A stretch of 64,000 nt of DNA from Dehalococcoidia bacterium (GTDB taxonomy: Bacteria > Chloroflexota > Dehalococcoidia > Lucifugimonadales > HRBIN23). A program made the translations under genes and the position numbers. Shown one piece after another: positions 1-7,200 of the stretch. The stretch spans positions 1 through 64,000 of the forward strand of contig JANXCH010000009.1 in NCBI GenBank assembly GCA_025060295.1, given 5' to 3'. Position 1 is the stretch's first letter. Each line of letters opens with the position of its first letter. A model generated the notes under the pieces. That model made no database searches, was not told where the DNA came from, and saw only the letters and a list, made by a program, of their open reading frames with translations.

Positions 1-2
1 TC

Positions 3-31
3 ACACTGCCATGCACTCGGGCGTTTGTCAA
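3..31 (-). promoter_or_regulatory. Possible promoter reading off the left edge
   Basis: On the minus strand a TTGACA box (31 to 26) preceded by a run of C fits the -35 style seen elsewhere in this window. The matching -10 (CAGTGT at 8 to 3, 17-nt spacer) is poor and the gene it would serve lies outside the window, so this is only a suggestion. Confidence 0.3.
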
Positions 32-199
32 GGGGGTTGGGCGCCTTTTCCAGGACACTTGGCGCTTTTGAGACCTACATGTGGGCCTTTGGGTGGCCCT
101 AAGTGGAAGGTGTTTTCTATAGAAGCGGGGCGCACTGCGGGGGGGCACAGCTTCTCCAGGGTAGTGCCATGCACGAAGGGAACGGCGCAAGTCCACAGT

Positions 200-229
200 T
201 TGACATGCCCCCGTAAGGTGTGCTATGAT
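200..229 (+). promoter_or_regulatory. korAB promoter (TTGACA-N18-TATGAT)
   Basis: A perfect -35 TTGACA (200-205) and a -10 TATGAT (224-229) are separated by 18 nt. Transcription should begin near 236. The ATG at 225 lies inside the -10 element, which argues against it as a start and supports the start of korA at 285. Bases 1-199 hold no gene I can support. Confidence 0.75.
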
Positions 230-284
230 GAGACAGCCCAGGCGCGGTGAGATCGGCCCAGGCAGCCCACGCCGGGAGGAGGCT

Positions 285-2012
285 ATGCCCAAGAGCGAAA
301 TTGTCATCCGATTGGGCGGGGAAGGTGGTGAGGGGGTCATCTCCACGGGCGATATCTTTACCCTGGCATCGGCACGGACGGGCTACCATGTGTTTACCTT
401 CCGCACCTATCCCGCCGAGATCAAGGGGGGGCACGCCTGGTACCAGGTGCGTGTCGGGCCCCGCCCTGTCCTCTCCATGGGCGACCAGGTGGATGTCCTG
501 GTTGCCTTTAACCTGGAGGCCTATGAGAAGCACAAGCACCTCCTCAACACCGAAGAGGGGGTGCTTATTTATGACCCCGATGAGGTTACGCCCGAACCCC
601 GTCCCCGCACGGTCTTTTACCCCATCCCCTTCAATCGCATCGCCCGCCAGGACCTGAACTTTGTGCGGGGCAAGAATGTGGTGGTCACGGGGGTGCTGGC
701 GGGCCTGTTCGGCCTGGACCCCACCTCCCTCACCCAGTTCATCACCCAGCGCTATAAGCGGCGCGCCGAACTGTTGGACCAGAACCTCAAGGCCTTGGAA
801 GCCGGGCTGAACTACGCTCAGAAGAACTTGACCAAGGCGGACCCCTACTACCTGACGCCCACGGAACGGGTGGGCCGCCTGGTCATGAGCGGGAACGATG
901 CCATCGTGGCGGGTGCCCTGACTGCCGGGTGCCGCTTCTATGCCGGCTATCCCATCACCCCCGCCAGCGAAATTCTGGAACTGATGGCCCAGACTCTTCC
1001 CCGCTTGGGGGGAACCAGCTTGCAGGCCGAGGACGAAATCGCTGCCATTGGGGCGGTGCTGGGGGCCTCTTTTGCCGGCGTCAAGGCCATGACGGCCACC
1101 TCCGGCCCGGGCCTCTCGCTGATGACCGAGTTTATGGGCTGGAGCGGGATGGCCGAGGTGCCCTGCGTCATTGTGGATGCTCAACGCGCCGGCCCCAGCA
1201 CGGGGATGCCCACCAAACTGGAGCAAGGCGACCTCAACCACGCTCTGTTCGGTGGGCACGGGGAGTTCCCCCGCATCGTCATCGCCCCCGGCTCCGTGGA
1301 GGACGCCTTCTGGCAGATCATCAACGCCTTCAACTTGGCCGAAAAGTATCAGACGCCCGTCATCTTCCTGTCGGACCAGTCCCTTTCCCACCGCACCGAG
1401 TCGTTGCTGAAGCCTGATTTGTCCAAGGTGAAGGTGGTGGATCGCATTCAGCCCACTGCGGACGACCTGGCCAACGGCTACGAGCGCTTCGCTATCACCG
1501 AGACGGGTATCTCGCCTATGTCCATCCCTGGTACGCCAGGGGGGATGTATGTGGCCCCTGGGTTGGAGCACGATGAGAAGGGGCATGTGGATAACCCCTT
1601 GGCCTCCCACGAGAAGATGGTGCCCAAGCGCTTCCGCAAACTGGAGACTCTCCAGAAGGAACTGGAGGCGCCGCCCCGCTACGGCGCTCCGGACGCCCGC
1701 ATCGGGGTCATCGGGTGGGGCTCCACCGAGGGCGCCATCCGGGAGGCGGTGGAGCGCTGTGTGGCCAAGGGGATGAAGGTGGCTGCCCTCCACCCCAAGG
1801 TCCTCAACCCCCTGCCCGAAAAGCACCTGGAGCAGTTCATCTCCTCGATGGACATGGTCATTGTCCCGGAGATTAACTACACGGGGCAGTTCGCCCGCTA
1901 CCTGCGCAGTGTGTTCGGCATCCCGGTGGTGCGCATCAACAAATGGGGTGGCCTCCCCTTCACGGCCGGGGAGATTCAGCGCAAGATAGAGGAGGTTGTC
2001 AATGGTCGTTAG
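285..2012 (+). CDS. korA: 2-oxoacid:ferredoxin oxidoreductase, fused gamma-alpha subunit
   Basis: This 575-residue protein joins the gamma domain (about residues 1-190, with the glycine-rich IRLGGEGGEGV segment) to the alpha/pyrimidine-binding domain (from about 200, with FYAGYPITPASE and the GPSTGMPTK loop). With KorB it oxidatively decarboxylates a 2-oxoacid, most likely 2-oxoglutarate, to an acyl-CoA and passes electrons to ferredoxin. The fused gamma-alpha arrangement is typical of the two-subunit KorAB type; no ferredoxin domain is present, so the iron-sulfur cluster should sit in KorB. The start at 285 follows GGGAGGA at a good distance and lies downstream of the promoter. Its last 11 bases overlap korB, indicating translational coupling. 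Substrate choice between 2-oxoglutarate and another 2-oxoacid cannot be settled by eye. Confidence 0.92.
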   Translation: MPKSEIVIRLGGEGGEGVISTGDIFTLASARTGYHVFTFRTYPAEIKGGHAWYQVRVGPRPVLSMGDQVDVLVAFNLEAYEKHKHLLNTEEGVLIYDPDEVTPEPRPRTVFYPIPFNRIARQDLNFVRGKNVVVTGVLAGLFGLDPTSLTQFITQRYKRRAELLDQNLKALEAGLNYAQKNLTKADPYYLTPTERVGRLVMSGNDAIVAGALTAGCRFYAGYPITPASEILELMAQTLPRLGGTSLQAEDEIAAIGAVLGASFAGVKAMTATSGPGLSLMTEFMGWSGMAEVPCVIVDAQRAGPSTGMPTKLEQGDLNHALFGGHGEFPRIVIAPGSVEDAFWQIINAFNLAEKYQTPVIFLSDQSLSHRTESLLKPDLSKVKVVDRIQPTADDLANGYERFAITETGISPMSIPGTPGGMYVAPGLEHDEKGHVDNPLASHEKMVPKRFRKLETLQKELEAPPRYGAPDARIGVIGWGSTEGAIREAVERCVAKGMKVAALHPKVLNPLPEKHLEQFISSMDMVIVPEINYTGQFARYLRSVFGIPVVRINKWGGLPFTAGEIQRKIEEVVNGR

Positions 2013-2847
2013 CGCCATCCCCCTTACGGCGAAGGATTATAAGAGTGAGGTGAAGCCCACCTGGTGCCCCGGGTGTGGGGACTTTGCGGTGCTGTCGGCC
2101 ACCTATAAGGCTTTGGCTGACCTGCAACTGCGCCCGGAGAAGGTGGTGGTAGTATCGGGCATCGGATGCTCTAGCCGCATCCCGTATTTCTGCAACACCT
2201 ATGGCACCCATACCCTGCACGGGCGGGCCTTGCCCGTGGCGACCGGTATCAAGATGGCCCGTCCGGATCTGACGGTGGTGGTCATGGGCGGGGATGGCGA
2301 CCTGTTCAGCATTGGTGCCGGCCACTTCCCCCATGCCGCCCGCCGCAACCTGGATATCCTGACGGTGTGCATGGACAACCAGACTTACGGCCTTACCAAG
2401 GCCCAGTATTCCCCCACATCCTTCGTCGGCCACAAGAGTAAGTCTAGCCCCTATGGCACGGTGGAGATGCCCATGAACCCTGTGCTGATGGCGCTGGCGT
2501 CGGGGGCATCCTGGGTGGCACGGGGGTATTCGGGACGGCCCAAGCAACTCCAGGAACTCATCGTGGAGGGGATTCGTCATAAAGGGTTCGCCTTCCTGCA
2601 TGTGCAAAGCCCCTGCACCGAGTTCCATAACACCTATAACTACTACGACGCCCGCGTTCAGGATATCCCCAAGGACCACGACCCCACGGACTATATGGCG
2701 GCTATCCGCTTGGCCATGCCCCAGGAGAAGACCCTGCTAGGGGTGTTCTACCGCAGCGAGCGCCCTGTGTATGAGGAGCGCCTGCGGGCCTTTGAGCAGA
2801 TCAAGGTGGAGTTCGATCCCGACGAGTTCCTCTCCCGCTATGGGTAG
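2002..2847 (+). CDS. korB: 2-oxoacid:ferredoxin oxidoreductase, beta subunit
   Basis: The 281-residue beta subunit carries thiamine diphosphate and the [4Fe-4S] cluster. The early CPGCGDF motif and the later GIGCSS supply cluster cysteines, and GGDGDLFSIG followed by the DNQTYGLTKAQ segment is the TPP/Mg binding signature. It completes the korAB pair, feeding acyl-CoA into or out of the TCA cycle and reducing ferredoxin. ATG at 2002 is preferred over the in-frame TTG at 1996 because AGGAGG at 1990-1995 is correctly spaced only for the ATG. A strong terminator hairpin follows, so korAB appears to be a two-gene transcript. Confidence 0.93.
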   Translation: MVVSAIPLTAKDYKSEVKPTWCPGCGDFAVLSATYKALADLQLRPEKVVVVSGIGCSSRIPYFCNTYGTHTLHGRALPVATGIKMARPDLTVVVMGGDGDLFSIGAGHFPHAARRNLDILTVCMDNQTYGLTKAQYSPTSFVGHKSKSSPYGTVEMPMNPVLMALASGASWVARGYSGRPKQLQELIVEGIRHKGFAFLHVQSPCTEFHNTYNYYDARVQDIPKDHDPTDYMAAIRLAMPQEKTLLGVFYRSERPVYEERLRAFEQIKVEFDPDEFLSRYG

Positions 2848-2873
2848 CAGGGGGCAGCTGCCGAGATGGCGCC

Positions 2874-2905
2874 GGGGCCCTGCGCAGAGCAGGGCCCCTG
2901 TTTTT
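2874..2905 (+). terminator. Rho-independent terminator after korAB
   Basis: A perfect 10-bp stem (2874-2883 with 2889-2898) with a 5-nt loop is followed by TGTTTTT. It lies 26 bases after the korB stop. Confidence 0.8.
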
Positions 2906-2946
2906 GGGGCGCAGGGCGCTTGCGGGACGGAACAAGGTGGGGGGAG

Positions 2947-2975
2947 TTGCCACCCCCGAGGCTGTTGGGTATGAT
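2947..2975 (+). promoter_or_regulatory. Promoter for the flavin-domain/MenA fusion
   Basis: TTGCCA (2947-2952) and TATGAT (2970-2975) are 17 nt apart, just upstream of the gene starting at 3029. With the terminator before it, this makes that gene a separate transcription unit. Confidence 0.65.
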
Positions 2976-3028
2976 AGTGAAGGCCTTCTCAAAGCACGGG
3001 TGCGCGCTCCGATGGGAAGGAGGACGGC

Positions 3029-4411
3029 ATGAGCACCACTACCCTCTCTGCGGAAACGATGCAGGCCCTCAAAGCGGCCAAGCGCATCTTCCAACACAAC
3101 CGCACCATGACCTTGGTGAGCCACGCCGAAGGGCGCGTCTGGGCCAATAAGGTCTATTTCGCGGAAGAGGGCGGCTATCTCTACGGGGTGATTGAAAAAC
3201 CCACCCCCGGGCGCGGCCACCACTACCAGAACATCCTCCAGAACCCCAAGGTGTTCTTTATCATTGACCGTGGAGTGCCCGACCTCTTCCTGCAGGGGGA
3301 GGGGGAGATCGAAATCCTGGGGCCGGTGGCCGAGCGCCCCGAGCGCCACCTTCTGTTCCGCAAGGTGCCTCAGGCGGTGGTGTTCGCCAAGTACTTCCCC
3401 CTGCTGGTGTTCCGCATCCGCCCCACGCGTCTCCTGATCTCCGACTATCGGGTAGAATGGAAGCCCCGTGCCCAGGTGGAGGTAACGGATACGGTGCTGC
3501 AGGCCTTCCAGGGTCCTCTGCGCACCGCAACGCCCACCTGGAAGGTGTACTGGCAAGCGGTGCGCCCCTTCGCCTTTACCGTTACCTTTTTCGCCGCCCT
3601 GTTGGGTGGTCTGCTGGCTCCCACCCTGTCGTGGCCCCTGCTGGTGGCCACCCTTGTGGGTGCTCTGCTCGTCCACGCCGGGGTGAATGTGCTGAGCGAC
3701 TATATGGACTACCGTCGGGGCGTGGACACCTGGGCCACTTTAGGCTCCAGCCGGGTATTACCCGACCGCATGCTGTCGCCACGCCAGCACCTGGTCTTTG
3801 GGGTGGTGCTCCTGCTGGTGGCCGCGGGCATCGGGGGGGCGTTGACGGTTTTGCGGGGGCTTCCGGTGCTCTACATCGCCCTGGCGGGGGCTTTCCTGGG
3901 GGTCTTTTACACCGTTCCGCCTATCGGTTTGAAGTACCGCGCCCTGGGCGACTTGGCTGTGTTTCTGGCTTTCAATCCCCTGATGGCCCTGGGGGCTTAC
4001 TATGTGCAGGCCCAGGGTTTCGCCTGGGAGCCGGTCATCCTGTCCCTGCCGTTGGGCTTTCTGACCACGGCGATCTTACACGGCAATAACTTCCGCGATA
4101 TCCAGGACGACCAGCGGGCGGGCTTCACTACGGTGGCGGGGTATCTAGGGTTCAAGGGGTCGGGCTATTACTACCTGGCGCTGGTGGTGGCCACCTATGG
4201 GGCGGTGGCCGTCGCCATCGGCGTGGGGTTGCTGCCCTGGTGGGGTGTGCTGACCTTCCTGACCCTGCCTTTGGCGTGGCGCAATGTGCGGGCTGCCTTC
4301 CAGCCCCGAAGGGTTGCCTTCACCTTTCTAGACCTGGTTACTGCCCAGCTGCACCTCTACTTCGGGCTGGCGCTGGTGACCAGTGTGGTGTTGGGGCGCT
4401 GGGTGGGCTAG
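3029..4411 (+). CDS. Fusion of a PNPOx-like flavin-binding domain and a MenA/UbiA prenyltransferase
   Basis: The protein (460 residues) has two parts. Residues about 10-145 look like a pyridoxamine-phosphate-oxidase-type split-barrel flavin-binding domain (NRTMTLVSHAEGRVWANKVYF region). Residues about 165-460 are a polytopic UbiA-family prenyltransferase with both Asp-rich motifs: NVLSDYMDYRRGVDT near residue 220 and FRDIQDDQRAGF near 354. The sequence around these motifs is most like 1,4-dihydroxy-2-naphthoate prenyltransferase (MenA), which makes demethylmenaquinone in the membrane. AAGGAGG at 3017-3023 supports the start. Normal MenA proteins are about 290-310 residues and lack the N-terminal domain. 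Whether the flavin domain acts on the quinone, on F420/FMN, or is only structural is unknown. The gene stands alone on its own promoter. Confidence 0.82.
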   Translation: MSTTTLSAETMQALKAAKRIFQHNRTMTLVSHAEGRVWANKVYFAEEGGYLYGVIEKPTPGRGHHYQNILQNPKVFFIIDRGVPDLFLQGEGEIEILGPVAERPERHLLFRKVPQAVVFAKYFPLLVFRIRPTRLLISDYRVEWKPRAQVEVTDTVLQAFQGPLRTATPTWKVYWQAVRPFAFTVTFFAALLGGLLAPTLSWPLLVATLVGALLVHAGVNVLSDYMDYRRGVDTWATLGSSRVLPDRMLSPRQHLVFGVVLLLVAAGIGGALTVLRGLPVLYIALAGAFLGVFYTVPPIGLKYRALGDLAVFLAFNPLMALGAYYVQAQGFAWEPVILSLPLGFLTTAILHGNNFRDIQDDQRAGFTTVAGYLGFKGSGYYYLALVVATYGAVAVAIGVGLLPWWGVLTFLTLPLAWRNVRAAFQPRRVAFTFLDLVTAQLHLYFGLALVTSVVLGRWVG

Positions 4412-4426
4412 GCTGGGCTAAGGGGG

Positions 4427-4885
4427 CTAGTTGCCCTGGGGAACCTCCCCCAAAGGCTGGGAGGCGTACTTAGAGGGGCACTTGACGATGACCTGCTCGG
4501 CCACAAAGACCCCATTAGGCTGTAATTGCCCCTCCAAAACGATTTCCGAGTAGGGGTTGAAGAAGAGTTCGGGCACCACGCCGGTGTAGGTGGCGAGGAG
4601 GCGTCCTTCGCCCTTGGGGTCAGTGAGGACGAAGAAGGCCTGGGTGCTCCCAGGGACGCGCTGAAAAGAGCCTGCTACCAGTTTGCCGCTGACGCGCATG
4701 TCCTTGTGATAGGCCCGCTCCCCGAGAGCCAGCAGCTCGTCCACAGTTCGGTAATAGACGGTGGAGGAGCGGAAGGCGGTCCACCCGAAGTAGCCCAAAG
4801 AGGCCACGAGGAGCACCCCCACCAGAAGGAGTTTCCCGCCTCCCTGGCGCAACCAACCCTTGGGGGGAGAAGGCACCTGGTGCAT
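4427..4885 (-). CDS. ccmE: Cytochrome c maturation heme chaperone CcmE, CxxxY type
   Basis: This 152-residue protein has a short cytoplasmic N-terminus, one membrane anchor (about residues 15-36) and an OB-fold domain typical of CcmE, ending with VVPELFFNPYSEIVLEGQ and FVAEQVIVK. CcmE receives heme from CcmABCD and hands it to apocytochrome c outside the membrane. The residue that binds heme covalently is usually His in HxxxY; here the site reads Cys136-x3-Tyr140. The CxxxY variant is known from archaea and some sulfate reducers (the so-called System I*). No other ccm gene is in the window. The ATG has no Shine-Dalgarno sequence and begins about 7 nt after a good -10 box, so the transcript is probably leaderless. 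Confidence 0.85.
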   Translation of the reverse strand: MHQVPSPPKGWLRQGGGKLLLVGVLLVASLGYFGWTAFRSSTVYYRTVDELLALGERAYHKDMRVSGKLVAGSFQRVPGSTQAFFVLTDPKGEGRLLATYTGVVPELFFNPYSEIVLEGQLQPNGVFVAEQVIVKCPSKYASQPLGEVPQGN

Positions 4886-4892
4886 CGCTTTA

Positions 4893-4922
4893 AGTATATC
4901 CTCTGCGAAGGGTGCAGGGCAA
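4893..4922 (-). promoter_or_regulatory. ccmE promoter, probably giving a leaderless mRNA
   Basis: On the minus strand TTGCCC (4922-4917) and TATACT (4898-4893) are 18 nt apart. The ccmE ATG at 4885 starts 8 nt downstream of the -10 box, which is where transcription itself should begin. The promoter lies between larB and ccmE. Confidence 0.6.
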
Positions 4923-4927
4923 GGTCT

Positions 4928-5686
4928 CTAGGTGCCCACGGCGGTGCGCACGATGAGGCCAGCCAGGTAGCCTGCCCCGAAGCCGTTATCGATGTTGACC
5001 ACGGCCACGCCGGGAGCGCAGGAGTTGAGCATGGCCAGCAGGGCGGCGAGGCCGTGGAAACTGGCTCCATAGCCCACGCTGGTGGGGACGGCGATGACAG
5101 GGGCCTGCACCAGCCCCCCCACCACGCTCGGGAGTGCCCCCTCCATCCCCGCTACAACGACGATGGCCCGCGCCTTGGAGAGGTTGGGGAGCACATTCAG
5201 AAGGCGGTGCAGGCCCGCCACGCCCACATCGTAGAAGCGCTCCACTTGGCAATCCATTAGGGAGGCGACAAGGGCAGCCTCCTCGGCCACGGGCAGGTCG
5301 GCGGTGCCGGCGCATACCACAGCCACCCCCGGAACCGGGCGCGTCGCAGTGCGCCGATCTACGACGATAGCCCGTGCCGTCTCGTGCCACTGGGCGTCGG
5401 GCAGGAGGGCTTGGACGGCCTGAAAGTGGGCCGGGGTGGCACGGGTGACGAGGAGGCGGTCAGCACCTTCGGCCAGGCGCTGGGCGATGGTGGCCACCTG
5501 GTGGGGAGATTTGCCCATGCCGAAGATGACCTCTGGGAACCCCTTGCGCAGAGCGCGGTGCAGGTCGGGGCGGGCGAAGCCGAGGTCGGCGTAGGGGAGG
5601 TGGCGCAGGGTCTCCAGGGCTTCCTCCAACGACACCTCGCCCTGGCGCACGGCTTCCAGGAGTTGGCGGAGGCGCTGAGTATCTAT
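4928..5686 (-). CDS. larB: LarB, pyridinium-3,5-biscarboxylate mononucleotide synthase
   Basis: LarB carboxylates nicotinate adenine dinucleotide and releases AMP in the first step of the nickel-pincer nucleotide cofactor pathway. The N-terminal YADLGFARPDLHRALRKG segment, EVIFGMGKSP, and the C-terminal AIR-carboxylase-like core (VVAGMEGALPSVVGGL, PTSVGYGASF) match the family well. No LarC or LarE is nearby, so the rest of the pathway must lie elsewhere. The start is unusual. The first ordinary start codon (GTG at 5650) would drop 12 residues that LarB proteins normally have. A good GGGAGG (5698-5693) sits 6 nt before an in-frame ATA at 5686, giving an N-terminus reading (M)DTQRLRQLLEA, as expected for LarB. 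I annotate the ATA as start; this is inference. Confidence 0.8.
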   Translation of the reverse strand: MDTQRLRQLLEAVRQGEVSLEEALETLRHLPYADLGFARPDLHRALRKGFPEVIFGMGKSPHQVATIAQRLAEGADRLLVTRATPAHFQAVQALLPDAQWHETARAIVVDRRTATRPVPGVAVVCAGTADLPVAEEAALVASLMDCQVERFYDVGVAGLHRLLNVLPNLSKARAIVVVAGMEGALPSVVGGLVQAPVIAVPTSVGYGASFHGLAALLAMLNSCAPGVAVVNIDNGFGAGYLAGLIVRTAVGT

Positions 5687-5774
5687 AGTGTACCTCCCTT
5701 GCAGCGGTGCCCACGCTTAATGTACCAGCCGGCAGGAGAACAAGGCAAGGGCTGGAGGACTCCTAGGAAGCCCA

Positions 5775-5801
5775 GGGGGCCACCTGGAACAGGTGGCCCC
5801 C
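5775..5801 (-). terminator. Terminator-like hairpin between the collagen-like gene and larB
   Basis: A perfect 12-bp inverted repeat (5775-5786 and 5790-5801) with a 3-nt loop lies 26 bases past the end of the minus-strand lipoprotein gene. No U-run follows on the minus strand (a short TTT follows on the plus strand), so its termination strength is uncertain. Confidence 0.5.
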
Positions 5802-5827
5802 TTTGGATGCCCCGCAGAGCGATAGGG

Positions 5828-6427
5828 CTAGCCTGGGCGCGGTGTAGGTGTCGGTGTGGGCGTCGGCGGCCGCGGTGTAGGCGTCGGTGTGGGTGGCGGC
5901 GGGGTAACTTCGAGGGGTGCAGTGGCCACGGAGCCTTGGTCGCCGATCGCTTTGATGGTCCAGATGCCAGGCCCCAGTTGCGCCAACTGCCCCGCACCAC
6001 TTGTGAGGCGCAGAGCGCCGGAGGAGTTGGCCTCGTCGCCCACCAGGAGGAACTCACCGGTGGGGGTTACGGCCACCAGGATGACGGCCTCCCGGGGCTT
6101 GAAGCCGGAGAGGTAGGCGGTGAAGCGCTCGGCGGTGGTGTAGGTGGTCCTGGGGAAGACCAGGGTGGGTTCAGCCGAGGCCGGGGAGCCAGGCGGACCG
6201 GCAGGACCACGCTCACCCTGAGGGCCTTGAGGTCCTGGCGGACCTGCGGGGCCTTGCGGGCCGGGCGGACCCTGGGGGCCAGGCGGGCCAGCGGGGCCCG
6301 GCGGGCCTTGGGGGCCTGGTGGCCCTGCCACCCCTTGCGGGCCTTGACAGGCCGTCAGAGCCAGCACTCCTATCAGGGACAGTACGAGCAGAATACCAAG
6401 GAGCCGTGCGCTCGGGAAACCTTTCAC
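5828..6427 (-). CDS. Collagen-like surface lipoprotein
   Basis: The 199-residue product begins with a lipoprotein signal ending in LALTAC (Cys27 as the lipidated residue). It is followed directly by 18 uninterrupted Gly-X-Y triplets (about residues 29-82), mostly GPP, GPQ and GPA. Next comes a beta-rich domain of about 90 residues ([16 protein letters not shown] onward), then a C-terminal tail of repeated Thr-Pro units. This architecture suggests a cell-surface stalk or adhesin exported by Sec and anchored in a membrane. The GTG at 6427 is chosen because GGGGGG lies just before it and it opens a standard signal peptide; an in-frame ATG at 6493 lies beside the promoter -10 and is unlikely. No partner gene is evident. 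A promoter and a downstream hairpin make it monocistronic. Confidence 0.8.
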   Translation of the reverse strand: MKGFPSARLLGILLVLSLIGVLALTACQGPQGVAGPPGPQGPPGPAGPPGPQGPPGPQGPAGPPGPQGPQGERGPAGPPGSPASAEPTLVFPRTTYTTAERFTAYLSGFKPREAVILVAVTPTGEFLLVGDEANSSGALRLTSGAGQLAQLGPGIWTIKAIGDQGSVATAPLEVTPPPPTPTPTPRPPTPTPTPTPRPG

Positions 6428-6499
6428 AGAACCCCCCTTCTCTGTGATAGTGCTGTGATCAGGCGGCCACCCCGAGCACCCCAACCCTATCACCCGCCT

Positions 6500-6528
6500 A
6501 GTCTAGGGAGATGGCGTCCAAGTGTCAA
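6500..6528 (-). promoter_or_regulatory. Promoter of the collagen-like gene
   Basis: Minus strand TTGACA (6528-6523), preceded by CCC, and TAGACT (6505-6500) are 17 nt apart, about 75 nt upstream of the GTG start. Confidence 0.6.
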
Positions 6529-6680
6529 GGGGTTGGAGCGTCCCTTTTTGCCTCAATTTCTAGAAGTGCTGGAGCGGACCGCTTCTCAGCTCAGGAAACG
6601 GTAAGGTGTGCCCGTTTGTTCCTCCCTGGGGCACCGCCCGCTGGGGCGCGGGGGTTTCCTCGTGTCCCACTCCATAGCGA

Positions 6681-6712
6681 AGGCCCTTGCGCTCCCCTCG
6701 CCGCAAGGGCCT
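6681..6712. terminator. Hairpin downstream of the HTH gene
   Basis: A perfect 11-bp inverted repeat (6681-6691 and 6702-6712) with a 10-nt loop lies 37 bases beyond the end of the minus-strand HTH gene. There is no clear U-run, so it may be a terminator or an mRNA 3-prime stabilising structure. Apart from this hairpin and the promoter at 6500-6528, I see nothing else in 6428-6748. Confidence 0.4.
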
Positions 6713-6748
6713 CTGCGGAGGCACGATGGGAAGACCGCCCCGGAGCAT

Positions 6749-6991
6749 TTACGGGCCCGTACGGGTAATGGACAGGTCCTCCCCCGGCGCCAGGGCGATG
6801 CGCCGCACTTGGATGCCCAGTTTGAGAAGCCAGTAGCCCAAGGTGGCCTTGCTGACCCCCAGTTCGTGGGCGGTGGCCGATAAACCCTTTTCGTTCACCA
6901 GTTCGGGCAGAAGACGCTCCAGGGGACGCCCATAACGCTCTTCCACCTGGAGCATCAGGCGGGTCTTGCGCACCTGCGGTTTGGACACCAT
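6749..6991 (-). CDS. Small helix-turn-helix DNA-binding protein
   Basis: An 80-residue basic protein whose middle (about residues 37-60, SATAHELGVSKATLGYWLLK) is a clear helix-turn-helix of the kind found in small phage-like and transposase-like regulators. The N-terminus (about 5-30) is charged and helical. The ATG at 6991 follows a long AAGGAGGAGGAGG purine tract. It has its own TTGACA promoter and divergent spacing from the DedA gene. The target sites are unknown; autoregulation or control of the divergent gene is possible but not shown. Confidence 0.7.
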   Translation of the reverse strand: MVSKPQVRKTRLMLQVEERYGRPLERLLPELVNEKGLSATAHELGVSKATLGYWLLKLGIQVRRIALAPGEDLSITRTGP

Positions 6992-7014
6992 AGCCTCCTC
7001 CTCCTTTACTCCAA

Positions 7015-7043
7015 AGGTTAGCACACCGTTTCCGTCTTGTCAA
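7015..7043 (-). promoter_or_regulatory. Promoter of the HTH gene
   Basis: Minus strand TTGACA (7043-7038) and TAACCT (7020-7015) are 17 nt apart, about 25 nt before the ATG at 6991. Confidence 0.55.
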
Positions 7044-7134
7044 GACCCTGTATAGGACAAGGAATGGCATTGGATAAGCGATGTTTAAAAAGTGTTTAGA
7101 ACGCTTTGAGGCGATGCCCTCGTGTCGTCTTATC

Positions 7135-7164
7135 TTGCCTTCCACCAGGTGATGGTGGTAAAGT
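7135..7164 (+). promoter_or_regulatory. Possible promoter of the DedA gene
   Basis: TTGCCT (7135-7140) and TAAAGT (7159-7164) are 18 nt apart, placing a transcript start about 30 nt before the ATG at 7201. Matches are moderate. Confidence 0.35.
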
Positions 7165-7200
7165 GCAGAAGGGGCCCAGTCCCGCACTCAAGGAGTGGCG

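Noticed and set aside
117-2018. Long open frame (over 600 codons) on the minus strand opposite korA
   Set aside because: Composition is repetitive in His, Gly and Arg, and it lies exactly antisense to a conserved gene. GC-rich antisense frames are common here.
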